A stretch of 64,000 nucleotides of DNA, taken from Beijerinckiaceae bacterium (GTDB lineage Bacteria; Pseudomonadota; Alphaproteobacteria; Rhizobiales; Beijerinckiaceae). Both the position numbers and the translations under genes were made by a program. Positions 52,081-59,533 of this stretch are shown here, in pieces. Each line of letters starts with the position of its first letter. Position 1 is the stretch's first letter. The stretch lies in assembly GCA_947475995.1 (NCBI GenBank), contig CANJNI010000007.1, positions 1 through 64,000 on the forward strand, written 5' to 3'. The notes under the pieces were generated by a model that did not search any database, was not told where the DNA came from, and worked only from the letters and a program-made list of their open reading frames with translations.

Positions 52081-53331
52081 TCAGGTCTGGCCCGGCCGCA
52101 GCTTGTAGAAGATGTGATTGCCGATCACGTCCATCTTCTTCAATCGTTTCGCCCAGCGCGGCTTCACGTAATTGGCGTGGTAGTGGGTCGATGACCCGAC
52201 ATCCGACAGATAGGTCGTGCCTTCCATCACTTCCTGCGCGATGCGCTGGGCTGTGCGCCAAGATTCCGACTCGGTCACGCGCAGCGCCTTGCCCTCGCAG
52301 GCGAAGGAGAACTGGCAGGCATTGTGGCGGTGCTTGTTCTGATAGACGACCGAGCAGACGCTTGACGGATAGAGACCGCTCGACACGCGGTTGAGCACCA
52401 CCTGTGCGACAGCCGCCTGACCATCCTCGGGTTCGCTGCGCGCTTCGAAATAGATGGCTTCGGCGAGGCAGCGGACTTCCTTGGCGGCCTGATCCTGATC
52501 GATCAGCGAAGCGTAGTTCGGGCGCTCGCTGCGCGGTACGGAGGAGGAATTGGGAGCCTGCCTGCCGGTCGGCGCCGTTTTCGGAGTCGGCGTCAGGGCG
52601 ACTACGACGGGCGTCTGGTCGGCTGGCGCAGGCGTCGTGGACCCCAGCGCCACGGCGCGCGGCGCGGCCGGCGTCGAGCCATCGAGCGAACGCGGGCGCG
52701 GCCCGCCGGATCGAAGCGTCAGGGAGGAGCCCACATAGCCGGGCGAAGCCCCGGCAGCTCCGGTGGTCTGCGTGGTCGAGGTTTCCACTTCGGGCCAGGG
52801 CTCGAAAGCTTCGTCGCCCATGGCGCCGGTCGGCGGGCCTGCGGGCGGCGCGAAACTGTCGAAGGCCAGATAATCTTCCGCCGAAAGCAGCAACTCACCG
52901 GCCCGGTAGGCCGCCAGACTGCCCTTGGCGCGCAGCTTTGCATCGAAGGTCGGGCGCAGCCCCACGACCGGATCGCCCTTGCGGCTGCGGTCGGGCGTCG
53001 GGAACGCCTTCACGGCCTTCTTCAGTTCGATGCGCGGTTCGATTTCGTCGGGCTTTTCGCGGAATGCCTCCGGCTCCCCGACGAAGAGGCTTGCCGAGCG
53101 ACCGACTGCGTCGCGCGTCAGCCCGGCCAGCCGGAACTGGCCCTGCCGGGTCGCCTGAATGGACGGAACGAGATCGAGCGGCATCTGGATCGCCGTCGCC
53201 GTCAGGGGCGCAAGGGACGCCCCTATGGTCATGTCCTGACCGGCGTCCGCCGTGAAGGACACGACAAGTCCGAAGCCGAGGCACCACGGCGCCACGATCC
53301 CCAGAGCCCAACCGATTCCGCCACGACTCAT
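52081..53331 (-). CDS. SleB-family cell wall hydrolase
   Basis: A 416-residue protein. It has an N-terminal membrane anchor (~8-28), a long low-complexity periplasmic linker rich in Pro, Thr, Ala and Ser (~150-285), and a C-terminal Hydrolase_2/SleB domain (~295-410). That domain has CLAEAIYFEARSEPEDGQAA with the catalytic Glu, VVLNRVSS, CQFSFACEGK and THYHANYVKPRW. These cleave peptidoglycan glycan strands. In non-sporulating alphaproteobacteria the domain serves wall remodelling. It is not linked to spores here. Confidence 0.85.
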   Translation of the reverse strand: MSRGGIGWALGIVAPWCLGFGLVVSFTADAGQDMTIGASLAPLTATAIQMPLDLVPSIQATRQGQFRLAGLTRDAVGRSASLFVGEPEAFREKPDEIEPRIELKKAVKAFPTPDRSRKGDPVVGLRPTFDAKLRAKGSLAAYRAGELLLSAEDYLAFDSFAPPAGPPTGAMGDEAFEPWPEVETSTTQTTGAAGASPGYVGSSLTLRSGGPRPRSLDGSTPAAPRAVALGSTTPAPADQTPVVVALTPTPKTAPTGRQAPNSSSVPRSERPNYASLIDQDQAAKEVRCLAEAIYFEARSEPEDGQAAVAQVVLNRVSSGLYPSSVCSVVYQNKHRHNACQFSFACEGKALRVTESESWRTAQRIAQEVMEGTTYLSDVGSSTHYHANYVKPRWAKRLKKMDVIGNHIFYKLRPGQT

Positions 53332-53531
53332 ACGCGACCCGCGCCACTGTGGCGGCGAAACAACACGCCACCCCGACCAAAAGGTTATCGCGCCTTAAGC
53401 TAAAAGAGGCGTTACCGCGCCGGTGAGCGGGGGCGTTCCGATTTGGGTCAGAAAATTTTCGGCCGCCTGTCGAAATGCGCGTTTGCGGATCGTCTTAATG
53501 TCGGGCCACGATGGCCGCACAGGAGAACGTC

Positions 53532-53897
53532 ATGCAATATCTGCTGCTGATCTATAACAACGAAGCCGAAATGGCCGCTGCGCGCGGCACGACCGCGGAT
53601 GGCGAGATGATGAGCGCCTATGTGGATTTCACACGCGACATTGTCCGTACCGGTCATTTCAAGGCGGGCGATGCGCTGCAACCCACCTCGACCGCCACGA
53701 CCGTGCGGGTCCGGGACGGCAAGACGCTGATCACCGATGGCCCGTTCGCCGAAACGCGCGAGCAGCTTGGCGGATATTACATGATCGACGCGAAGGATCT
53801 GGATGAAGCTACCGCGATTGCGGCGCGCATTCCGGGCGCGTGGTCGGGCTCCGTCGAGGTGCGGCCCGTCATGGTGTTCAGCAACGGCCCCGCATGA
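53532..53897 (+). CDS. YCII-related DGPF protein, partner of ECF42 sigma factor
   Basis: A 121-residue protein of the YciI/DGPF fold: MQYLLLIYNNEAEMAAARG, then TDGPFAETREQLGGYYMIDA with DGPF at residues 69-72, and VEVRPVM near the end. DGPF proteins are encoded next to ECF42-type sigma factors. ATG 53532 has AGGAGA at good spacing; a longer start at 53511 is possible. The stop overlaps the sigma ATG (ATGA). An enzymatic activity is not established. Confidence 0.85.
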   Translation: MQYLLLIYNNEAEMAAARGTTADGEMMSAYVDFTRDIVRTGHFKAGDALQPTSTATTVRVRDGKTLITDGPFAETREQLGGYYMIDAKDLDEATAIAARIPGAWSGSVEVRPVMVFSNGPA

Positions 53898-55132
53898 TCG
53901 AAAAGCTCGACGCGGTCTTCCGGCGGGAATCCGGACGGGCGCTCGCAACTCTGATCCGTCTGCTCGGCGATTTCGATCTCGCCGAGGAGGCGCTTCAGGA
54001 CGCGTGGGCGGCGGCGCTCGACACATGGCCGACGCGCGGCATGCCGGATGCGCCGCGCGCCTGGCTCGTCAGCGTCGCCCGTAACCGGGCGATCGACCGC
54101 CTGCGCCGCCGCAAGATGCAGATCGAGAAAGAGCGTCTGGCAGAAGCCCTCGAATCGTCGAGCGCCGAATTCGGGCGCGATGAACTGGAAGACGATCTGC
54201 TGCGGCTGGTGTTCACCTGCTGTCACCCGGCGCTGGCCATGGAGGCGCGCGTGGCGCTGACGCTGCGCACCGTTTGCGGCCTGCCGACCGCCAGCGTGGC
54301 GCGCGCCTTCATGGTCGGCGAAGCCACGATGGCGCAGCGCCTGGTGCGCGCCAAGGCCAAGATTCGCGACGCCCGCATTCCCTATCGGGTGCCGGACCGG
54401 GACCTTATGCCCGAGAGACTCGATGGCGTGCTGGCCGTCATCTATCTCGTCTTCAATGAAGGCTATGCGGCGAGCGAGGGCGAGGGGCTGATGCGCCGCG
54501 AGCTATGCGAAGAAGCCATCCGGCTCGCCCGTATGTTGAACAGCCTCATGCCCGGCCGGTCGGGCGTGCAAGGGCTGCTGGGGCTGATGATCCTGCATCA
54601 CGCGCGCCGCGATGCGCGCCAGGATTCATCAGGCGATGTAGTGCGCCTGGAAAATCAGGATCGCACCCGGTGGCGGGGCGATGAAATCCGCGAAGGTCAA
54701 AGGCTGGTGGAGTCCTCGTTGCGGCTGCAGGCCGTACCGGACCCTTATGCGGTGCAGGCGGCGATTGCGGCGCTTCATGCGGGAGCGGCGAGCTTCGCAC
54801 AGACGGACTGGCGGCAGATCGCGGGCCTTTACGGAGTTCTGATGCGGCTCAATCCGTCGCCTGTGGTCGAACTCAATCGGGCGGCGGCGCTTTCGATGGT
54901 CGAGGGGCCGGGGCGCGCGCTGGAATGTGTCGATGCACTGGCGGCGCGTGGTGAGCTTGAAGGCTATTGGCTTCTACCGGCGACGCGCGCCGATCTGTTG
55001 TGGCGTCTGGGCCGACATGAAGAAGCGACCGCTGCATTCGATGCGGCGATCGCTCTGGTCAGATTGGCGCCCGAGCGACGCCTGCTGGAACGCAGGCGCG
55101 CCCTTGCCGCAAAGGTCAGTACTTGGCGATGA
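53894..55132 (+). CDS. ECF42-family RNA polymerase sigma factor with long C-terminal extension
   Basis: A 412-residue protein. Sigma regions 2 (LIRLLGDFDLAEEALQDAWA, WLVSVARNRAIDRLRR) and 4 (LTLRTVCGLPTASVARAFMV, EATMAQRLVRAKAKIRDARI) occupy ~1-170. The remaining ~240 residues form a helical extension including EGYAASEGEGLMRRELCEEA and TPR-like repeats (WRQIAGLYGVLMRLNPSPVV). This is the ECF42/SigJ-like architecture, in which the extension replaces an anti-sigma factor. It is co-translated with the DGPF gene. The end overlaps the OMP gene's end by 17 bp. Confidence 0.88.
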   Translation: MIEKLDAVFRRESGRALATLIRLLGDFDLAEEALQDAWAAALDTWPTRGMPDAPRAWLVSVARNRAIDRLRRRKMQIEKERLAEALESSSAEFGRDELEDDLLRLVFTCCHPALAMEARVALTLRTVCGLPTASVARAFMVGEATMAQRLVRAKAKIRDARIPYRVPDRDLMPERLDGVLAVIYLVFNEGYAASEGEGLMRRELCEEAIRLARMLNSLMPGRSGVQGLLGLMILHHARRDARQDSSGDVVRLENQDRTRWRGDEIREGQRLVESSLRLQAVPDPYAVQAAIAALHAGAASFAQTDWRQIAGLYGVLMRLNPSPVVELNRAAALSMVEGPGRALECVDALAARGELEGYWLLPATRADLLWRLGRHEEATAAFDAAIALVRLAPERRLLERRRALAAKVSTWR

Positions 55133-55892
55133 CAGCGTTCGGCGCGTTCCAGTCGAACTTGTAGTTCAGGCCGATCTTCACGACGCTGAAGCGGTCGTTC
55201 CATTCGGTGCGGTTGGTGGCCGCGCCGCCGTAGAAGATCGAGGTCTTGCCGAGGTCGATGTAATTGTACTCGATGCGGCCCGTCAGGTTCTTCGTGAAGG
55301 CGTATTCGAAGCCCGCGCCGACAGTCCAGCCGGTCTTGTAATTGTTCTGGATGAAGGTGTTGGCCGCGCCGCCGTTCAGGTTGGCGATATAGGCGTGACG
55401 TTCGTTGCCGAAAGCAAGACCGCCGTTGACATAGAGCAGCGCCTTGTCGATGGCCCAGCCCAGACGGCCTTTCACCGCGCCGTACTCCGACAGGCGCGAG
55501 GTGTAGACGTCGCCGAGATTCGGCGGGCCGACATTGATGACCGCCGAAGTGCCCGTCACGTTGGCCCAGTTATATTCGCCCTCGATGCCGATGACCGCAT
55601 TGCCGATCTGCCAGTTGAAGCCGGCGACGCCGCCGGCCATTCCGCCATCGGCCTCATAGCTCTGCGTACCCTGGAAGGCGGCCGTATTCGGAGCGTTGAA
55701 GAAAACCGCCCGGCTGCTGGTCCAGCCGTAACCAGCCTGCGCGCCCACATAAAAGCCCGACCAGTTATAGGTCATGGCCGGCGCGATATAGGGCAGCGGC
55801 GGGGCAGACTTGCGATTGGGAATGTCGGCCGCAAAGGCGGTCGCCGGGAGCAGCGCCATCGCGGCGGCAAGAGCGGTCTTGAACGGATGCAT
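55116..55892 (-). CDS. Omp25/Omp31-like outer-membrane beta-barrel
   Basis: A 258-residue protein with a signal peptide (ALAAAMALLPATAFAA). The mature part has repeated aromatic-terminated beta-strands: NWSGFYVGAQAGYGW, GVAGFNWQIGNAVIGIEGEY, GRLGWAIDKALLYVNGGLAF, TVGAGFEYAFTKNLTGRIEY, and the terminal VVKIGLNYKF. Eight-stranded barrels of this type are abundant surface proteins in Rhizobiales. ATG 55892 follows GAGGAA. Its last 17 bp overlap the ECF42 gene on the other strand. Confidence 0.88.
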   Translation of the reverse strand: MHPFKTALAAAMALLPATAFAADIPNRKSAPPLPYIAPAMTYNWSGFYVGAQAGYGWTSSRAVFFNAPNTAAFQGTQSYEADGGMAGGVAGFNWQIGNAVIGIEGEYNWANVTGTSAVINVGPPNLGDVYTSRLSEYGAVKGRLGWAIDKALLYVNGGLAFGNERHAYIANLNGGAANTFIQNNYKTGWTVGAGFEYAFTKNLTGRIEYNYIDLGKTSIFYGGAATNRTEWNDRFSVVKIGLNYKFDWNAPNAVIAKY

Positions 55893-56053
55893 GTGAATTT
55901 CCTCGTCAGCGATGTCCGCCGTGGCGGCCTGAAATGCGAAACATCGCCTTGAAGAGAGATCAGCCGGAAGCGACCTGCGGACTATGCAGGACCACATGAA
56001 ACCGTTAAGGATAATGATCGGTTAATTTCGGCGCGGACGACGCCGAAAATGAA

Positions 56054-56081
56054 AAAGAACGGCGCGCCGCAGGCGCGCCGT
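56054..56081 (-). terminator. Rho-independent terminator of the split decarboxylase operon
   Basis: A perfect 10-bp GC-rich stem (56059-56068 with 56072-56081) and GCA loop. On the minus strand TCTTTTTCATTTT follows. It lies 21 bp after the stop of the gene at 56103. Confidence 0.85.
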
Positions 56082-56102
56082 GGCTTTGGGGTTACACTCG
56101 GG

Positions 56103-56705
56103 TTACGCCTGTCCGGCGTCCGACGCTTCGAGCGCGCGCTGGAAATCGAACTTCGTCATCACGCCATCGCGAATGCGCGAGCCGCCGCCCGGAGCCACGC
56201 GCCGGTTGGCGCCCACCTTGGCGACGCACAGATAGGGTCCCTCATTGGCGTGAATCCGTGCGCGAACGCGCGTCACGTCCGCCTGCTCCCGGACGGTTTC
56301 GGCGAGCGGGAAGCCGCTGGCCTTGGCAATCCCGGCAATGTCGACGCCATGCGCGGTGTGGCTGATCTGCGAGCCGGTCGCCCCGAACCGTTCGTTGTCG
56401 ATCACCACGATGGAAAGATTGCGCGGCCGCGCCACCGCGATGGAGGCGAGCGTGCCGACATTCATCATCAGTTCGGCGTCGCCGGTGATGACGGTGACTT
56501 TCCGGTCGGGACGCGCGAGCGCCATGCCGAGACCGACGCCCGATGCGCAACCCATCGCGCCCGAGATGTAGAAGTTCAGCCCCCTGTCGGCGACGTTGCG
56601 GGTATTGGAGCCGGGTGTGCCGATGCCGGTCACGACGATCATGTCGCCTGCGTCTTCCAGCAGGTCGCGGATGAAATCGAGACGGTCGATGATGTTATTG
56701 CTCAT
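56103..56705 (-). CDS. ThDP-dependent decarboxylase, PP-domain subunit (split enzyme, beta)
   Basis: A 200-residue protein holding the thiamine-diphosphate pyrophosphate-binding domain. It has NFYISGAMGCASGVGLGMAL (~44-63), then the cofactor/Mg motif region VTVITGDAELMMN to VVIDNERFG. The first Gly after GD is replaced by Ala (GDA instead of GDG, residue 77), while the distal Asn (N104) is kept. Similar split enzymes are sulfopyruvate decarboxylase ComDE and phosphonopyruvate decarboxylase relatives. It pairs with the Pyr-domain gene 9 nt upstream. The substrate is uncertain. Confidence 0.7.
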   Translation of the reverse strand: MSNNIIDRLDFIRDLLEDAGDMIVVTGIGTPGSNTRNVADRGLNFYISGAMGCASGVGLGMALARPDRKVTVITGDAELMMNVGTLASIAVARPRNLSIVVIDNERFGATGSQISHTAHGVDIAGIAKASGFPLAETVREQADVTRVRARIHANEGPYLCVAKVGANRRVAPGGGSRIRDGVMTKFDFQRALEASDAGQA

Positions 56706-56714
56706 GTCCGCCCC

Positions 56715-57233
56715 TCAGAGTTGCTTTGCGCCGACGAGCTGCTGCGAGAGCAGGATCGCCACAGCCTGATTGCCGCGCCACGCCATGTCGGCGGCGGCGT
56801 CCACAATCTTGCCGACCTCGGCCGGATCGCGCGCCCACAGCACCCGGAAGCCTGCCAGTTCCAGCGTCTGCGCGGTGGTGGCCCCCATGGCGTATTGCCA
56901 GGAATTGGTCTCGCCGAATTCGCCCCGCATGGCGATCAGCGCCAGAAACGGGATGCGGCAGTTCTGGATCAGCGTGAAGGCGTTGACGCAATTGCCGACG
57001 CCGCTCGACTGCATCATCATCACGGCGCGCTTGTTGACGAGGCCTGCGCCGCAGCAGACTGCGACGCCCTCTTCCTCGGTGGTCATCACCACGGTGCGAA
57101 CCGCATTGTCGGCCTCGGCGCTGTCCAGAACCGGGCCGAGCGCCTCGTCCGGCACATAGGCCAGCATTTCCATATTGGCCTTGCGCAAATGCGCATAAAG
57201 CTCGGCGTAAAACGCCGGCGCGCTGTCCGCCAT
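56715..57233 (-). CDS. ThDP-dependent decarboxylase, Pyr-domain subunit (split enzyme, alpha)
   Basis: A 172-residue protein resembling the N-terminal (Pyr) ThDP domain: MLAYVPDEALGPVLD, then VVMTTEEEGVAVCCGAGLVNKRA with the glutamate that activates ThDP, QSSGVGNCVNAFTLIQNCRIPFLALIAMRGEFGE and a C-terminal helical stretch. This is the ComD-like half of a two-chain decarboxylase. GGAGG precedes ATG 57233. It is the first gene of a two-gene operon with the PP subunit. Confidence 0.7.
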   Translation of the reverse strand: MADSAPAFYAELYAHLRKANMEMLAYVPDEALGPVLDSAEADNAVRTVVMTTEEEGVAVCCGAGLVNKRAVMMMQSSGVGNCVNAFTLIQNCRIPFLALIAMRGEFGETNSWQYAMGATTAQTLELAGFRVLWARDPAEVGKIVDAAADMAWRGNQAVAILLSQQLVGAKQL

Positions 57234-57384
57234 CCCTGATCCTCCCACGGCGGCTCTGCCGCCTCTCTTCGTCTGCGCCAGTATAGCGCGGTTTTAACCG
57301 CGATTTCAAACCGGCGGCAGCGCGAGCTTCGCCGCACCGCGCCTTAACCACGGCAGTGTCAGGATGGCACAAAGGGGACGTCAC

Positions 57385-58554
57385 ATGAGCCTTCAGGCCA
57401 CATATTCGGATGTCGCCGCGCCCGCGCAGGCCGCGCGGCGCGCGGTCTACAGGCCCGAGCTCGACGTGTTGCGCTTTCTGGCCTTCTTCCTCGTCTTTCT
57501 GCACCACATCCTGCCCAGGCAGGCGAGCGGCTGGGGCGAGTCGTATGGCGTCCTTGCCGATGTGCTGGCGTCTGTCGGCAATCTGTGCGGTTACGGGCTG
57601 AGCCTCTTCTTCGCGTTGAGCGCCTTTCTGATCACCGACCTCCTGCGGCGCGAGAAGGACGTCGCGGGCGACGTGCATCTGCGCGAATTCTACGTGCGGC
57701 GCATCCTGCGGATATGGCCTCTCTACTTCTTCGGGCTGGGGCTCGGCTGGATCAATGTGCTGCAGAGCGGCGACATGAACGACGTTGTGATGCTCACCAT
57801 GTTCATGTTCATGATCGGCAACTGGTATTTCCAGTCGGGCGAATGGTCTGCCAATCCGGCGACGCCGCTGTGGAGCATTTCGATCGAGGAGCAGTTCTAT
57901 CTCGTCTGGCCGGTGACGATGAAGCTGCTGAACCGCAACGGCGTTTTCGCGGCCTGTGCGGCGCTTGCGGTTCTGGGCCTGTCGGTCGCGTTCTATCTTG
58001 GCGAGAGCCGCGCGGCGGTGGACACCACAGTCTGGACCAACACGTTCGTGCAGTTCGTGACCTTCGCGGCGGGCGCGGCCCTGGCGCTCCATCTCAACGG
58101 GCGCTCGCCGGAACTTTCGACGCTGGCGCGCATGACGCTGTTCCTGCTCGGCGTCGTGCTCTGGTTCGCGTCCGTGCATGTTCTGCACGCCAAGCAGATC
58201 ATGTCGGCGGAGTCGGGCCTCAAACTGGCTGCGGGCGTCGCGGTTTCGGCGATCGGCAGCGTGGTCATCGTCCTGTCGATGGTCGGCGCGCGCATCGATG
58301 CGCGAAACGTGCTGGTCTACCTCGGCAAGATTTCTTTCGGCCTGTACGTCTTTCACCTGCTGGCCATCGACATGACCCGCCATGTTCATGCGGCGCTGGA
58401 GCAGATGCTCGACCTGCGGATTCCACTCACAGCCTTCGCGCTGCTGGCGATCTTCCCGACGATCCTGATGGCTGTTCTTTCCTATCGCAGGCTGGAGACA
58501 CCTTTCCTGCGCATGAAGGACAAGTTCACCTTCGTGAAGTCGCGTCCCGTCTAG
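57385..58554 (+). CDS. Acyltransferase-3 family membrane protein (OafA/YrhL type)
   Basis: A 389-residue polytopic protein. The acyltransferase signatures are PELDVLRFLAFFLVFLHHILP with catalytic His, LFFALSAFLITDLLRREK, REFYVRRILRIWPLYFFGL, and LWSISIEEQFYLVWPV. It transfers acyl groups (usually O-acetyl) to envelope or exopolysaccharide sugars. No SGNH domain is fused, but an SGNH-type esterase gene follows on the other strand. ATG 57385 has AAGGGG upstream. About ten membrane helices are evident. Confidence 0.85.
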   Translation: MSLQATYSDVAAPAQAARRAVYRPELDVLRFLAFFLVFLHHILPRQASGWGESYGVLADVLASVGNLCGYGLSLFFALSAFLITDLLRREKDVAGDVHLREFYVRRILRIWPLYFFGLGLGWINVLQSGDMNDVVMLTMFMFMIGNWYFQSGEWSANPATPLWSISIEEQFYLVWPVTMKLLNRNGVFAACAALAVLGLSVAFYLGESRAAVDTTVWTNTFVQFVTFAAGAALALHLNGRSPELSTLARMTLFLLGVVLWFASVHVLHAKQIMSAESGLKLAAGVAVSAIGSVVIVLSMVGARIDARNVLVYLGKISFGLYVFHLLAIDMTRHVHAALEQMLDLRIPLTAFALLAIFPTILMAVLSYRRLETPFLRMKDKFTFVKSRPV

Positions 58555-58569
58555 AGGGGCCGCGAGGCG

Positions 58570-59484
58570 TCAGGGCGCGGGATGCGCGGCGATGATCCTC
58601 GCCCATTCGCGCGCCGCCTTCTCGCTGCCTGTTCCGCCGAAGTGACAGGCGTCGCGACGGTCGAGCGGCTCCAGCAGATGATCGGTATCGGCCCCCGGGA
58701 AAATCTTTCTTGACGCCTCCGGCAGGGCGCGTTGCGCATCCGCAACCGGATTGTCATTGCGATGCGCGGTGCCGTAACCCTCGCAAAATGTCGCCACGCC
58801 CGGAAAGGCCGGAAGGTCTGCGCGCACCTTGCGCAACTCGGCGAGGATCGAAAGAAAGCCCTGCGAATAGGCGTCTCTCGTTGTGCCGTCCATCAGATCG
58901 TTCTCGCCCTGCACCCACAGGAAATGCGTGGGCGGCAGGCCGGCGGATTTGAGGTCGTTGATGTTCTTCATCAGGAGGGGATGCAGGTCGCCGCCCGGAA
59001 CCCAGCGGACAATGGGAGTGCCGCCGACGGCCGCGACGGCGATCACCACCTGATCATAGGCGCCAGATTCGATCAGCAGATTTCCCGCGCGCGTCCAGTA
59101 TTCGCCGTCGATTCCGTCTGCGCCCAGCAGCGGCGAGGCCGCCACGAAACATTTGCCGCCGTAGAAGGTCTGGACCCGCTCGCCATGGTCCGACCGATAG
59201 GCCTGCCCGGCATAATTGGCCGCGTTGGACTGGCCTGAAACGAGCAGGACCGCAGTGCGCGGCCCGGCGGGCGCGCAGGCAATAGTCTGCTTCTGGCTGT
59301 CAGCAACCAGACGGCCCATGTCGTCAATTGCAAAACGCGGGGGTTCGGTGGGCCTTGCGCCGAAGCTGTCGCGTAGTTGCCGCAGTTGCGGAAACGGAAA
59401 CACATCGCGGCTTTGGGCGAATCCGCCGACGAGAAATGCGCCGCCGACCAGAATGGCTGTCAGAGCCGCGTGGCGATCCGCCAT
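58570..59484 (-). CDS. SGNH-hydrolase (sialate O-acetylesterase-like) exported protein
   Basis: A 304-residue protein with an N-terminal membrane/signal segment (ALTAILVGGAFLVGGFA). The SASA-type hydrolase domain has block I VLLVSGQSNAANYAG with the nucleophile Ser, block III-like LWVQGENDLMDGTT, and a late Asp/His region (CHFGGTGSEKAA). It probably removes O-acetyl groups from an extracellular or periplasmic carbohydrate. It is convergent with the acyltransferase (15 bp apart) and downstream of ppdK. The two may act on the same polymer, an inference from proximity. Confidence 0.75.
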   Translation of the reverse strand: MADRHAALTAILVGGAFLVGGFAQSRDVFPFPQLRQLRDSFGARPTEPPRFAIDDMGRLVADSQKQTIACAPAGPRTAVLLVSGQSNAANYAGQAYRSDHGERVQTFYGGKCFVAASPLLGADGIDGEYWTRAGNLLIESGAYDQVVIAVAAVGGTPIVRWVPGGDLHPLLMKNINDLKSAGLPPTHFLWVQGENDLMDGTTRDAYSQGFLSILAELRKVRADLPAFPGVATFCEGYGTAHRNDNPVADAQRALPEASRKIFPGADTDHLLEPLDRRDACHFGGTGSEKAAREWARIIAAHPAP

Positions 59485-59533
59485 GAGTGACCTTTGAGAA
59501 TAAACGGCGCGGCTGTCGCCGCGCCGGTCTGGA

